A stretch of 64,000 nt of DNA, from assembly GCF_017639205.1 (NCBI RefSeq), contig NZ_CP071139.1:3550001-3614000 (forward strand), in the 5' to 3' direction. This DNA is from Streptomyces nojiriensis (GTDB lineage Bacteria > Actinomycetota > Actinomycetes > Streptomycetales > Streptomycetaceae). The notes beneath the pieces are model-generated. The model was not told the origin of the DNA and ran no database searches. It saw only the letters and a list, made by a program, of their open reading frames with translations. Positions 49,657-59,025 of this stretch are shown in pieces. How positions within the stretch are numbered: the first letter of the stretch is position 1; each line of letters starts with the position of its first letter. The position numbers and the translations under genes are program-made.

Positions 49657-51915
49657 CTAGGTGATGTTTCCCACCGGTATCCGGCCGGACAGCCTGGCGG
49701 CGACCGCCGTGTACCTCCTGCCTGCGGAAACGGTACGCACCGCCTGGCCGAGGGCCTTGCGGGACCCGACGAGGACGACCAGTTTCTTCGCCCTGGTCAC
49801 CGCCGTGTAGAGCAAGTTGCGCTGGAGCATCATCCAGGCCCCGGTGGTGACGGGGATCACCACCGCCGGATATTCACTCCCCTGTGAACGGTGAATGGTG
49901 ACGGCGTACGCGTGGGCCAGCTCGTCGAGCTCCCCGAACTCGTACACGATCTCCTCGTCCTCCTCCGTCCGTACCGTCAGGCGCTGTTCGTCCACGTCCA
50001 GTCCGGTGACCACGCCCACGGTGCCGTTGAAGACGCCGTTGGCGCCCTTCTCGTAGTTGTTCCGGATCTGGGTCACCTTGTCGCCCACCCGGAAGACCCG
50101 GCCGCCGAACCTCTTCTCCGGCAGGTTCGGCCGGGCCGGTGTCATCGCCTGCTGGAGCAGTCCGTTGAGGTTCCCGGCGCCGGCCGGGCCGCGGTGCATC
50201 GGCGCGAGCACCTGGACGTCCCGCCGCGGGTCGAGCCCGAATCTGGCCGGGATCCTTCGGGCGGCCACGTCCACGGCCAGCACCCCGGCCGCCTCGGTGT
50301 CCTCCTCCGGGAACAGGAAGAAGTCCGGCAGCCCGTCCGTGATCGGCGGCAACCCGGTGTTGATCCGGTGGGCGTTGGTGACCACGCCGGACTGCTGGGC
50401 CTGCCGGAAGATCCGGGTCAGCCGCACCGCGGGCACCGGGCCGCCCTCGGCCAGCAGGTCCCGCAGCACCTCCCCGGCGCCGACCGACGGCAGCTGGTCC
50501 ACATCGCCGACCAGCAGCAGGTGCGCCCCCGGTGCCACCGCCTTGACCAGCTTGTTGGCCAGCAGCAGGTCCAGCATCGAGGCCTCGTCGACGACGACCA
50601 GGTCCGCGTCCAGCGGGCGCTCCCGGTCGTACGCCGCGTCCCCGCCCGGTTTGAGCTCCAGCAGCCGGTGCACCGTGGAGGCCTCGGCCCCGGTGAGCTC
50701 GGCCAGCCGCTTCGCCGCCCGGCCGGTGGGCGCGGCCAGCACCACCTTCGCCTTCTTCGCCCGGGCCAGCTCGACGATCGAGCGCACGGTGAAGGACTTC
50801 CCGCAGCCGGGCCCGCCCGTGAGGACGGCGACCCGGCGGGTCAGCGCCAGCTTCACGGCGTCCCGCTGCTCGGGGGCGAGCGTGGCCCCCGTCCGCCCGG
50901 CGAGCCAGCCCAGGGCCTTCTCCCAGTCCACGTCCTGGAAGCCCGGCATCCGGTCGTCCTCGGCGTGCAGCAGCCGGCGTACCTGCCCCACCAGGGACAG
51001 CTCGGCCCGGTGGAAGGGCACCAGGTACACCGCGGTCAGCGGGTCCGGCCCGCCCTGCGGATCCGGTACGGGCTCCCGTACGACCCCTTCCGGGTCGGCG
51101 GCGAGCTCGGCCAGGCAGTCGATCACCAGCCCCGTGTCCACCTGGAGCAGCTTGACCCCGTCGGCGATCAGCCGGTCCTCGGGCAGGAAGCAGTGCCCCT
51201 GGTCGGTGGACTGGGACAGGGCGTACTGGAGGCCGGCCTTCACCCTTTCGGGGCTGTCGTGCGGGATGCCGACGGCCTGGGCGATGCGGTCGGCGGTGAG
51301 GAAGCCGATGCCCCACACGTCGGCGGCGAGCCGGTAGGGCTGGTTCTTCACCACGGAGATGGAGGCGTCGGCGTACTTCTTGTAGATGCGCACGGCGATG
51401 GAGGTGGAGACGCCGACGCCCTGGAGGAAGACCATGACCTCCTTGATGGCCTTCTGCTCCTCCCAGGCCGCGCCGATCAGCTTCGTCCGCTTGGGGCCGA
51501 GCCCGGGTACCTCGATCAGCCGCTTCGGCTCGCCCTCGATGACGTCGAGGGTGTCGGTGCCGAAGTGCTCCACGATCCGCTCGGCGATCTTCGGACCGAT
51601 GCCCTTGATCAGGCCCGAGCCGAGGTAGCGGCGGATGCCCTGGATGGTCGCGGGGAGCACCGTCCGGTAGTTCTCCACGGTGAACTGCTTGCCGTACTGC
51701 GGGTGGGAGCCCCAGCGGCCCTCCATCCGCAGGGACTCGCCGGGCTGGGCGCCCAGCAGCGAGCCGACCACCGTCAGCAGATCGCCGCTGCCACGGCCGG
51801 TGTCCACACGGGCGACCGTGTACCCGCTCTCCTCGTTGGCGTAGGTGATGCGTTCGAGCACGCCGTCGACCACCGCCAGTTGCACCGCCCGCGGCGCCCC
51901 GTCTGCTGCTGCCAT
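49657..51915 (-). CDS. recD2: RecD2-type SF1B DNA helicase
   Basis: A 752-residue helicase of the RecD2/TraA class, found without RecBC. An N-terminal OB-like and helix-hairpin-helix region (GLIKGIGPKIAERIVEHFG, VPGLGPKRTKLIG) precedes the SF1 motor. Walker A is TGGPGCGKSFTVRS, Walker B VVVDEASMLD, motif III LLLVGDVDQLPSVGAG, and the late motif AYAVTIHRSQGSEYPAVVIP. It unwinds DNA 5' to 3' and takes part in repair of damaged forks. ATG 51915 fits the family start. It is transcribed alone. Confidence 0.93.
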   Translation of the reverse strand: MAAADGAPRAVQLAVVDGVLERITYANEESGYTVARVDTGRGSGDLLTVVGSLLGAQPGESLRMEGRWGSHPQYGKQFTVENYRTVLPATIQGIRRYLGSGLIKGIGPKIAERIVEHFGTDTLDVIEGEPKRLIEVPGLGPKRTKLIGAAWEEQKAIKEVMVFLQGVGVSTSIAVRIYKKYADASISVVKNQPYRLAADVWGIGFLTADRIAQAVGIPHDSPERVKAGLQYALSQSTDQGHCFLPEDRLIADGVKLLQVDTGLVIDCLAELAADPEGVVREPVPDPQGGPDPLTAVYLVPFHRAELSLVGQVRRLLHAEDDRMPGFQDVDWEKALGWLAGRTGATLAPEQRDAVKLALTRRVAVLTGGPGCGKSFTVRSIVELARAKKAKVVLAAPTGRAAKRLAELTGAEASTVHRLLELKPGGDAAYDRERPLDADLVVVDEASMLDLLLANKLVKAVAPGAHLLLVGDVDQLPSVGAGEVLRDLLAEGGPVPAVRLTRIFRQAQQSGVVTNAHRINTGLPPITDGLPDFFLFPEEDTEAAGVLAVDVAARRIPARFGLDPRRDVQVLAPMHRGPAGAGNLNGLLQQAMTPARPNLPEKRFGGRVFRVGDKVTQIRNNYEKGANGVFNGTVGVVTGLDVDEQRLTVRTEEDEEIVYEFGELDELAHAYAVTIHRSQGSEYPAVVIPVTTGAWMMLQRNLLYTAVTRAKKLVVLVGSRKALGQAVRTVSAGRRYTAVAARLSGRIPVGNIT

Positions 51916-51982
51916 GACCCGAAGCTACCGGGCGGCGCCGACAGCGCGTCAGCCCTGTGGACAACGCGGACGGCAACGAAAA

Positions 51983-52010
51983 GGGGGTCCCGCCTCGCGG
52001 CCGGACCCCC
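51983..52010. terminator. GC-rich hairpin in the recD2/DUF937 intergenic region
   Basis: GGGGGTCC (51983-51990) and GGACCCCC (52003-52010) form an 8-bp stem with a 12-nt loop. It lies upstream of both divergent genes, so it is a leader or insulating structure rather than a normal terminator. Confidence 0.35.
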
Positions 52011-52192
52011 TCACGGTTACCCCTCCCGTGTCGGACTTCCCGATCCCCCCAGATCCCTCCCCGGAAGCACCGACGCAACATACGACCCGCGATACGCCCG
52101 CAGGGTTGCATCCGGAACCACAGCTTTACGTTTCCGTTACCCAACGCCTACTCAAGGTGCTGGCGAATCAGCACAGAAGTAGCGTTTCAGGC

Positions 52193-52711
52193 ATGACCGA
52201 ATCCTCATTCCAGGACGATGTGCTGGGCGAACTCGGCGACGACAAGCTGACCGAGATCGCCGGCCTGCTCGGCACGGACGACTCCGGCGCCCGGGAGACC
52301 GTCTCGCAGACCGTCGGCGCGATGACCGGCGACCTCCGGCAGAAGGCCGACGCGGACGACGCCGACGGCGTGGCGGTGCGCCAGGCCATCGCCGAGGTCG
52401 CCGAGGCCGAGCCGCCACTGGAGGGCGTGGCCACGCTCGGCGGCCTCGGCGGCCTGCTCAGCGGCGGCATGATGGCCGGGGTGCTCGCCAAGGTGGGCAA
52501 GCCCGTGGCCGCCGCCGTATCGAAGCGGACCGGCATCCCCGCGGCCACCGTCAGCCGGGTGATCGAGATGCTGATCCCGGTCGTCCTGGCGGTCCTGGCG
52601 AAGCGCGCCTCCGGCAGGGCGGCGGGCACCGCGGCGCCCGGCGCGGCCCCCAGCGGCGCCCCGGGAACGAGCGGCGGCCTCGGCGACCTGCTCGGCGGTG
52701 GCAAGAAGTAG
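52193..52711 (+). CDS. DUF937 family protein
   Basis: A 172-residue protein of the DUF937 family: SFQDDVLGELGDDKLTEIAG at the start, a helix GTDDSGARETVSQTVGAMTG, a Gly-rich segment (LGGLGGLLSGGMMAG), then the second helical unit PAATVSRVIEMLIPVVLAVLAKR and a Gly-rich tail (GGLGDLLGGGKK). Repeats of this kind occur in many bacteria; the function is not known, and there is no signal peptide. ATG 52193 lacks an obvious ribosome site. It stands alone between recD2 and a GNAT gene. Confidence 0.75.
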   Translation: MTESSFQDDVLGELGDDKLTEIAGLLGTDDSGARETVSQTVGAMTGDLRQKADADDADGVAVRQAIAEVAEAEPPLEGVATLGGLGGLLSGGMMAGVLAKVGKPVAAAVSKRTGIPAATVSRVIEMLIPVVLAVLAKRASGRAAGTAAPGAAPSGAPGTSGGLGDLLGGGKK

Positions 52712-52758
52712 CCGGCAGGAAACAACCCCTGCGAGGTCCCACCGGCGCGCCCACCCCC

Positions 52759-52764
52759 TAGGGT
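52759..52764 (+). promoter_or_regulatory. -10 box of a probably leaderless gene
   Basis: TAGGGT ends 7 nt before ATG 52771, giving a transcript that starts at or next to the start codon. Confidence 0.5.
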
Positions 52765-52770
52765 TGCCCC

Positions 52771-53280
52771 ATGGCTGAGAGCGTGCGGCTCCGCGACCCG
52801 GAACCGGGTGACCTGGGGTGGATCGTGCAGCGCCACGGCGCGCTGTACGCCGCCGAGTACGGCTGGAACAGCGACTTCGAGGGCCTGGTCGCCCGGATCG
52901 TCGCGGACTTCGCCCAGGACCACGACCCCCACCTGGAACGGGTGTGGATCGCGGAGCTGGACGGCCGGCCCGTCGGCTCGGTGATGTGCGTACGGGAGGA
53001 CGGCGCGCCCGGCACCGCCCGGCTGCGGCTGCTCCTGGTCGACCCGCAGGGCCGCGGCCGCGGCGTCGGCACCCTGCTGGTCGACACCGTCGTGGCCTTC
53101 GCCCGCTCGGTCGGCTACCGCGAGCTGGTGCTGTGGACCAACGACGTGCTGACCGACGCCCGCGAGCTCTACCTGAAGGCCGGGTTCACCCTGATCGCGG
53201 AGCGGCCGCACCGCTCGTACGGAGCGAGCCTGACGGGACAGGACTGGCGGCTGCCGTTGCGGGAGGACTCCCCGCGCTGA
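52771..53280 (+). CDS. GNAT family N-acetyltransferase
   Basis: A 169-residue acetyltransferase with the opening VRLRDPEPGDLGWIVQRHG often seen in MarR-linked GNAT proteins. The CoA-binding motif is LLLVDPQGRGRGVGTLLVDT, followed by LVLWTNDVLTDARELYLKAGF, the canonical GNAT C-terminal helix. Substrate unknown. It has no ribosome site and appears leaderless. Its last 95 bp overlap the 3' end of the convergent EamA transporter gene on the other strand. Confidence 0.85.
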   Translation: MAESVRLRDPEPGDLGWIVQRHGALYAAEYGWNSDFEGLVARIVADFAQDHDPHLERVWIAELDGRPVGSVMCVREDGAPGTARLRLLLVDPQGRGRGVGTLLVDTVVAFARSVGYRELVLWTNDVLTDARELYLKAGFTLIAERPHRSYGASLTGQDWRLPLREDSPR

Positions 53281-54166
53281 CGCCCGAACCGACCCCCGTA
53301 CGGTTCGCGGCGCGCGCCGGGGCCAGCGAGGTCAGCGCCACCCCGCCCACCAGCAGTACGGCCGCCAGCCAGCGCAGCCCCGAGACGGACTCCCCGAGGA
53401 CCAGGGCCGCGGAGGACATCCCGAACACCGGGACCAGCAGCGAGAACGGGGCCACCGAGGAGGCCGGGTAGCGGCGCAGCAGGTAGCTCCAGGCGGCGAA
53501 CCCGAAGACGGTGGACACCCAGGCGACATAGCCGATGACGGCCGCCCCGGACCAGTCCAGGGCCCGCAGCGCGGCCAGGTCCCGCTCGGGGCCCTCCAGC
53601 AGCAGCGAGAGCGCGAGCAGCGGCAGGACCGGGACCGTGCACACCCACACCATGAAGTTCAGGGCGTCGGGCGGGGCGGCCTTGCGGGTCAGGACGTTGG
53701 ACACGCCCCAGCAGGCGGCGGCCGCCACGACCAGCGTGAAGCCGAGCACCGGCCCGGAGGTCCCGCCGTCCACCGCGGCGACCGCGATCCCGGCGAGCGC
53801 CACGGCCATCCCGAGCACCCGCACCCGGCCCGGCCGCTCACGCAGTACGACGGCGGCGAGGACGGCGGTGAAGACGGACTGGATCTGCAGGACGAGCGAG
53901 GACAGCCCGGCCGGCATGCCGGCGTCCATGCCGGTGAAGAGAAGGCCGAACTTGGCGACGCCGAGGGCGATCCCGACCCCGACGATCCACTTCCAGGCGG
54001 CCTTGGGCCGCCCGACGAAGAACACGGCGGGCAGGGCGGCGACGAGGAAGCGCAGGGCGGACAGGAGCAGGGGCGGGAAGTGGTCGAGGCCGATCTGGAT
54101 GACCACGAAGTTGAAGCCCCAGACGGCGGCGACGAGCACGGCGAGGGCGGTGTGTACGGGACGCAT
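53186..54166 (-). CDS. EamA/DMT family transporter
   Basis: A 326-residue permease with about ten membrane helices, of the drug/metabolite transporter superfamily. The two EamA repeats are visible: ALAVLVAAVWGFNFVVIQIG and LRFLVAALPAVFFVGRPK in the first, LGFTLVVAAAACWGVSNVLT and VPVFGMSSAALVLGESVSG in the second. It probably exports a small metabolite or amino acid. The last 45 residues are a loose Ala/Ser-rich tail lying within the region that overlaps the convergent GNAT gene. ATG 54166 (MRPVHTAL) is chosen; 11 codons further upstream are also open. Divergent from a LysR gene, its likely regulator. Confidence 0.87.
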   Translation of the reverse strand: MRPVHTALAVLVAAVWGFNFVVIQIGLDHFPPLLLSALRFLVAALPAVFFVGRPKAAWKWIVGVGIALGVAKFGLLFTGMDAGMPAGLSSLVLQIQSVFTAVLAAVVLRERPGRVRVLGMAVALAGIAVAAVDGGTSGPVLGFTLVVAAAACWGVSNVLTRKAAPPDALNFMVWVCTVPVLPLLALSLLLEGPERDLAALRALDWSGAAVIGYVAWVSTVFGFAAWSYLLRRYPASSVAPFSLLVPVFGMSSAALVLGESVSGLRWLAAVLLVGGVALTSLAPARAANRTGVGSGVSAGSPPATAAASPVPSGSLRTSGAAAPRSG

Positions 54167-54231
54167 GCTTCGAGCATCGACCGCCGGACCATGTAGCACC
54201 AGCTCGGATGTCTTCCGGGATGGATGAAGCG

Positions 54232-54260
54232 TTGCTTACGGATACCCGCGGTGCGACGAT
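54232..54260 (+). promoter_or_regulatory. Promoter of the LysR gene
   Basis: TTGCTT (54232-54237) and GACGAT (54255-54260) are spaced 17 bp. ATG 54267 is 7 nt further on, so the gene is probably leaderless. The 100-bp divergent region is where the LysR protein should bind. Confidence 0.5.
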
Positions 54261-54266
54261 GGGGGC

Positions 54267-55175
54267 ATGCTCGATCTCGCCCGGCTGCGCGCCCTGCACG
54301 CCGTCTCCGTCCACGGCTCGGTCGCAGGCGCGGCGGCCGCCCTCGGCTACACCCCCTCGGCGGTCTCCCAGCAGATCTCCAAGCTGGAACGGGAGACCCG
54401 CACGACCTTGCTGGAGCGGCGCGGGCGCGGCGTCGCGCTCACCGAGGAGGCCCGCCATCTCGCCGACGCCGCCCAGGAGTTGCTGGCGATCGTGGAGCGC
54501 ACCGAGACCACCCTGGAGGAGCGGCGCGGGCAGCCCGGCGGGCTGCTGACGGTGGCCGCGTTCGCCTCGGCGGCGCGCGGGCTGCTGCCGCAGGTGCTGG
54601 CCGATCTCGCCCGCCGGCATCCGGCGCTGGACGTCCGGCTCACCGAGGTGGACCCGCACCTGTCCGTGGAACTGGTGGCCCGGGGGGTCACCGATCTGGC
54701 GGTGGCCCACGACTGGGACATCGCCCCGCTGCCCGCACCGGAGGGGATCGAGCAGGCGGTGATCGGGGACGACCTCTGCGACCTGGTCGTCCCGGCCGGG
54801 CATCCCTTCACCACCCGCCGGGTCATCCGCCGCTCCGACCTCGGCGGCGAGCGCTGGGTCTGCCAGCCGCCCGGCCGGGTCTGCCACGACTGGCTGGTAC
54901 GGACCCTGCGCACCGCCGGGTTCGAGCCCGACATCGCGCACGTCGCGGAGGAGAACCACACCATCGTCGCCCTGGTCGCGGCCGGGCTCGGGGTGGCCGT
55001 CGTACCCCGGCTGGGCACCGGCGCACTGCCGCCGGGGGCCGTGGCCGTACCGCTGGAACCGGGCCCCGTACGCAGGCTGTACGCCCTGTGGCGGACCGGG
55101 GCCGCCCGGCGCCCCGCGATCACCGAGGCCGTACGGAGCCTTCAGGAGCACTGGGCGGACCTGCAGGAGGCGTAG
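54267..55175 (+). CDS. LysR family transcriptional regulator
   Basis: A 302-residue LysR protein. The N-terminal HTH is LRALHAVSVHGSVAGAAAAL to TPSAVSQQISKLERETRTTL; the effector domain spans about 90-300 (LLTVAAFASAARGLLPQVL, GVTDLAVAHDWDIAPLPAP, VVPAGHPFTTRRVIRRSDL). It is transcribed away from the EamA transporter gene, the classic arrangement in which LysR activates the divergent gene when its ligand, often the exported compound, is bound. ATG 54267 has only a G-rich stretch upstream. Confidence 0.9.
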   Translation: MLDLARLRALHAVSVHGSVAGAAAALGYTPSAVSQQISKLERETRTTLLERRGRGVALTEEARHLADAAQELLAIVERTETTLEERRGQPGGLLTVAAFASAARGLLPQVLADLARRHPALDVRLTEVDPHLSVELVARGVTDLAVAHDWDIAPLPAPEGIEQAVIGDDLCDLVVPAGHPFTTRRVIRRSDLGGERWVCQPPGRVCHDWLVRTLRTAGFEPDIAHVAEENHTIVALVAAGLGVAVVPRLGTGALPPGAVAVPLEPGPVRRLYALWRTGAARRPAITEAVRSLQEHWADLQEA

Positions 55176-55259
55176 GCCGTGTCGGCCCGGGGCCTCGTCC
55201 GGGGGACCTTCCGAGTGTCCGTCACTCCCCGGGCGTACCGCGGCAGTAGGGTCCGGCGC

Positions 55260-57056
55260 GTGCCGTACCACGCCTCGCGCCGGAACCTGCTCGCCGCAGC
55301 CGCCATGGTCGCCGTCACGGCCGCCGGGGCGGCCTCCGCCGCGGTGGGCCCCCACCACGTCCCCGACGACGCGCGGCCCCCGGGCCGCCGCCCGGGCCGG
55401 GCGCGGCTGCGCGCCCTCGTGGACCGGATGAGCCTCGACGAGAAGGTCGGGCAGCTCTTCGTCTCACGGGCCTACGGGCATTCGGCGACCGACCCCGACC
55501 CGGCGGACGCCGAGCAGAACCTCGCGGCGTTCGGGGTGCGCACCGCCGCCGAGCTGGTCTCCCGCTACCACCTCGGCGGGATCGTCTACTTCGCCTGGGC
55601 CCACAACACCCGCGCCCCGCAGCAGATCGCCGCGCTCTCGGTCGGCCTGCAGCAGGCCGCCCTCACCACCGGTGCCCGGATCCCCCTGCTGCTCTCCACC
55701 GACCAGGAGCACGGCGCCGTCGCCCGCATCGGCAGGCCCGCGACCCTGTTCCCGGGCGCGATGGCGCTCGGCGCGGCCGGCTCCACCGCCCACGCCCTGC
55801 GGGCCGCGCGCATCGCGGGCTCCGAGCTGGCCGCCATGGGCATCCGGCAGGACTACGCGCCGGTGGCCGACGTGAACGTCAACCCGGCCAATCCGGTGAT
55901 CGGCGTACGGTCCTTCGGCTCCGACCCGCACGCCGTGGCGGAGCTGGTCGCCGCCCAGGTCCGCGGCTACCAGGGGGCCGGGGTCGCCGCCACCGCCAAG
56001 CACTTCCCCGGCCACGGGGACACCGAGACCGACAGCCATGTCGGGCTGCCGGTGATGCGGCACACCCGGGCCGCCTGGGAGGAGCTGGACGAGCCGCCCT
56101 TCCGGGCCGCGGTGGAGGCGGGCGTGGACGCCATCATGACGGCGCACATCGTCTTCCCCGCGCTCGATCCCTCGGGGGATCCGGCGACCCTCTCCCGGCC
56201 GATCGTCACCGGTCTGCTGCGCGAACGCCTCGGCTTCGAGGGGGTGGTGGTCACCGACGCCCTGGACATGGCCGGGGTCCGCCAGAAGTACGGGAACGAC
56301 CGTGTCCCGGTCCTGGCCCTGCTGGCGGGCTGCGACCAGCTGCTGAACCCGCCGGACCTGGGCCTCGCGCACCGCAGCGTGCGGGCGGCCGTCGAGTCGG
56401 GCGAGCTGACGCAGGCGCGCGTCGAGGAGTCGGTGCTGCGGATCCTGGAGCTGAAGGCCCGCCGGGGACTGCTCGACGAGGCGTACACCACGGGCCGGGA
56501 GGTGGACGCCGTCGTGGGCGTGCAGGAGCATCTCACCGCCGCCGACGCGATCGCGGCGGCCACGACGACCCTGCTGGCCGATCCCGGTGGGCTGGTGCCG
56601 TTCGATGCGACGGCCGGACCACGCCTGCTGGTCACCGGGGCGGACCCGGTCTCCCCCACGGGTACGACCGGACCCCCTATGGCCGTACTGGCCCGGGAGC
56701 TGACCGCCCTGGGCTGCCGGGCCACGGCGGTGCCGCCCGCCCGCGCCGTGGCCGCGGCGGCCGGTCACGCGGCGGTGCTGGTGTGCACGTACAACGTCCC
56801 GGAGGGCGAGAGTCCGCAGCGCACGCTGGTGACGGAGCTGATCGCGACCGGTGTGCCGGTGCTCTCGCTGGCGGTCCGCAACCCGTACGACCCGGCCCGG
56901 CTGCCGCAGTGCGCGGCGGAGCTGGCGACGTACTCGTGGACGGACGTGGAGATGCGGGCGGCGGCCCGGGTGCTCACCGGGGTGCTGCGGCCCGCCGGCC
57001 GCCTCCCCGTCCCGGTCCCGGGCCGCTACCCGCTGGGCCACGGGCTGACGCGCTGA
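55260..57056 (+). CDS. Glycoside hydrolase family 3, NagZ-like beta-N-acetylhexosaminidase
   Basis: A 598-residue GH3 enzyme. After a signal-like N-terminus (RRNLLAAAAMVAVTAAGAA) come MSLDEKVGQLFVSRAYGH, STDQEHGAVARIG, the NagZ-type KHFPGHGDTETDSHVGLPV (His/Asp acid-base pair) and the nucleophile Asp in VVVTDALDMAGVRQ. The last 170 residues form the GH3 C-terminal domain (YNVPEGESPQRTLVTELIA). It probably releases N-acetylhexosamine from cell-wall fragments outside the cell. GTG 55260 is preferred because a TAGGGT -10 box ends 7 nt before it; a longer start at 55179 adds 27 residues with no family match. Confidence 0.88.
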   Translation: MPYHASRRNLLAAAAMVAVTAAGAASAAVGPHHVPDDARPPGRRPGRARLRALVDRMSLDEKVGQLFVSRAYGHSATDPDPADAEQNLAAFGVRTAAELVSRYHLGGIVYFAWAHNTRAPQQIAALSVGLQQAALTTGARIPLLLSTDQEHGAVARIGRPATLFPGAMALGAAGSTAHALRAARIAGSELAAMGIRQDYAPVADVNVNPANPVIGVRSFGSDPHAVAELVAAQVRGYQGAGVAATAKHFPGHGDTETDSHVGLPVMRHTRAAWEELDEPPFRAAVEAGVDAIMTAHIVFPALDPSGDPATLSRPIVTGLLRERLGFEGVVVTDALDMAGVRQKYGNDRVPVLALLAGCDQLLNPPDLGLAHRSVRAAVESGELTQARVEESVLRILELKARRGLLDEAYTTGREVDAVVGVQEHLTAADAIAAATTTLLADPGGLVPFDATAGPRLLVTGADPVSPTGTTGPPMAVLARELTALGCRATAVPPARAVAAAAGHAAVLVCTYNVPEGESPQRTLVTELIATGVPVLSLAVRNPYDPARLPQCAAELATYSWTDVEMRAAARVLTGVLRPAGRLPVPVPGRYPLGHGLTR

Positions 57057-57102
57057 TCCCTCAGGCGCCGGCCCGCGGCCCACTGCCCGCCGTGCGTGCC
57101 GG

Positions 57103-58536
57103 TTACGGCCGCAGCTGCGGCTCGCGCTCCGGGTCGCGCTGGTCGAGCTGCGCGTCCGGCGCCGCCAGCGGCGCCGCCTTCCCCGCGTCGGCGAGCGCGG
57201 CGGCCGGGGCGACCCCGGCCCACTGCAGGATCCTCGAGGTGGCGAGGGCCTTCTCGCCGTCCATCAGCTTGGCGACGTTCGCCCCGTGGTTGGCGCCCGG
57301 CGCGATCATCACGTAGCTGTCGCGCACCCCGTAGCCGAGGCGGAACGGCTCGGCGCCCCACGGGTCGTTCTGCCCGTACACGAAGAGCATCTGGTGGGCG
57401 TTGTCGCGCACCCACTTGTCCACGTCCGCCATCACCCCCGGCTGGAAGGCCATGGGGATGTCGCGGGGCACGAAGTTGCGCGGCGGCTGGTAGCCGTAGC
57501 GGCTCAGGCCCTTCAGGTGCGACTGCTTGATGTCCGGGGAGCCGAGCTGCGTACCCGCCTGGTAGTAGTACGGCGTGTACGTCTCCAGTCCCTGGTCGGT
57601 GTAGGCGGAGAAGCCGGAGATCGTGTCGACCGTGTCCCAGATCTCCTGGTCGCTCGCGGTGGCCGCGGCCGGGATGGAGGCGCAGTCGGCGAGCAGGCTG
57701 TACTGCCAGAAGGCCCACACGTAGTCGAGGACGACGGCCTCGTAGGCCTTGTCGAGGTCGCCGACGGTGGTGAAGGTCCAGCCGTTCTCGGCGGCGGCGA
57801 CCGCGTACTTGGCCTCCAGCGGCTCGCGGCGCACCAGCGCCTCGCGCTGGACGGCGTTGAGCTTGTCGCGGCACTCCTTGGTGCCGACCTTGGCGAAGAA
57901 GCGGTCGTAGGCCGAGTCCTCGTGGTTGACGACGTCGTTGGGCGCGACGTACGCGACGACACCGTCCATGTCGCGCGGGTAGAAGCGCTCGTAGTAGGTC
58001 GCCGTCATGCCGCCCTTGCTGGCGCCCGTGGCCAGCCAGTTCTTCTTGTAGATCTTCTTCAGGGCGGTGAAGATGCGGTGCTGGTCACTGGCGGCCTGCC
58101 AGATGTCCAGGTTGGACCAGTTGGCCGGGTCAGGCCGGGAGGGAGTGAAGAATCGATACTCCATGGACACCTGGTTGCCGTCGATGATGGTCGTCGGCTC
58201 GCTGCGGCGCGGGTTGGTGTTGACGTTGTAGCCGGAGGTGAAGAACACCGACGGCCGCGAGACGTCCTTGTGCAACAGGGTCAGGCGCTGCTTGAAGGTG
58301 CCCTTCCACGGCTGCCGGTGGTCCACCGGCTGCTCGTAGTTCAGTACGAAGAAGCGGTAGCCGGGGTACGGCTTCTCCTCGATCAGGCTCATCCCGGGAA
58401 TGCCGAGGATCTGGTCCTTGATGTCCGTGGCGGCCGCGGGCTGCGCGGCTGTGGCCGCTTGAGCCATGGAGCCGGCCGCACCCATGGTGCCGATGAGCAC
58501 CACGAGCGACAGCAGCCATCCGAGCGTCTTGCGCAT
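57103..58536 (-). CDS. Secreted S37 family serine tripeptidyl aminopeptidase
   Basis: A 477-residue secreted peptidase of the S37 family. A signal peptide (LGWLLSLVVLIGTMGAAGS) is followed by PYPGYRFFVLNYEQPVDH and LTLLHKDVSRPSVFFTSGY, the nucleophile elbow GASKGGMTATYYE, the lid region, and the late DPWGAEPF and APGANHGANV, which contain the catalytic Asp and His. Streptomyces enzymes of this type remove tripeptides from protein N-termini outside the cell. A C-terminal tail of about 30 Asp/Glu/Gln/Pro residues is not part of the fold. ATG 58536 has GAGGGTGAATG upstream sequence typical of a ribosome site. Confidence 0.87.
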   Translation of the reverse strand: MRKTLGWLLSLVVLIGTMGAAGSMAQAATAAQPAAATDIKDQILGIPGMSLIEEKPYPGYRFFVLNYEQPVDHRQPWKGTFKQRLTLLHKDVSRPSVFFTSGYNVNTNPRRSEPTTIIDGNQVSMEYRFFTPSRPDPANWSNLDIWQAASDQHRIFTALKKIYKKNWLATGASKGGMTATYYERFYPRDMDGVVAYVAPNDVVNHEDSAYDRFFAKVGTKECRDKLNAVQREALVRREPLEAKYAVAAAENGWTFTTVGDLDKAYEAVVLDYVWAFWQYSLLADCASIPAAATASDQEIWDTVDTISGFSAYTDQGLETYTPYYYQAGTQLGSPDIKQSHLKGLSRYGYQPPRNFVPRDIPMAFQPGVMADVDKWVRDNAHQMLFVYGQNDPWGAEPFRLGYGVRDSYVMIAPGANHGANVAKLMDGEKALATSRILQWAGVAPAAALADAGKAAPLAAPDAQLDQRDPEREPQLRP

Positions 58537-58620
58537 TCACCCTCCCCTTGAGTTCACTTCGGTCGCCGTGAACCTAGCCGGGTCAACGCACCACTGACCA
58601 GACCCAGTTGGGCCTGTCCA

Positions 58621-59025
58621 TCAGCACAGGATCCAGCCGGAATCCACAGATCCGGCCCCCACGCTCCCCTTTACATACACGCAGCGGTTGATCGCACCCA
58701 CGGTGACCGGCCCGGCATATCGGGTGAATCGCCCGGCCTCCCGCACCGGGGCGCCCCCGCGCGGCTGAATGCTCACCGCCATCCGGCGCCGCTCGCCGGA
58801 GACCCGCGCCACCGTCATCGCGCAGGCCCGCTTGCGGCTCTTGTAGACCCGCACCTCGCCCGTCTCGAACGCCACCGTCCGGGCCAGCCGGCCACCGCAG
58901 CCCTCCGTCGCGGCCTGCGCCGCCGGCGGCGGCGTGCACAGCCCGCCCGCGCAGAGCCACAGCGCCACCGTGAACACCCCCAGGGACGCGCCCCGGCGGC
59001 CCCGCCTCCTCCACTCCTGCAACAC
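58621..59025 (-). CDS. Secreted spore-associated-protein-A-like small protein
   Basis: A 134-residue secreted protein. GTG 59025 begins a basic region (RRRGRRGASLGVF), a signal helix (VALWLCAGGLCTPPPAAQAA) and a mature domain of about 90 residues. VRVYKSRKRACAMTVARVSG, the aromatic-Gly motif TRYAGPVTVGAINRCVYVKG and the final GWILC resemble spore-associated protein A of Streptomyces, with conserved Cys and YAGPV. That family is found on spores and around differentiating hyphae; its job is not settled. The match is from memory of the pattern, so a general secreted-protein call is the fallback. G-rich ribosome site upstream. Confidence 0.6.
   Translation of the reverse strand: MLQEWRRRGRRGASLGVFTVALWLCAGGLCTPPPAAQAATEGCGGRLARTVAFETGEVRVYKSRKRACAMTVARVSGERRRMAVSIQPRGGAPVREAGRFTRYAGPVTVGAINRCVYVKGSVGAGSVDSGWILC

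Noticed and set aside
48040..49887. 615-residue plus-strand frame over citrate synthase
   Set aside because: Antisense shadow of a gene with all catalytic motifs.
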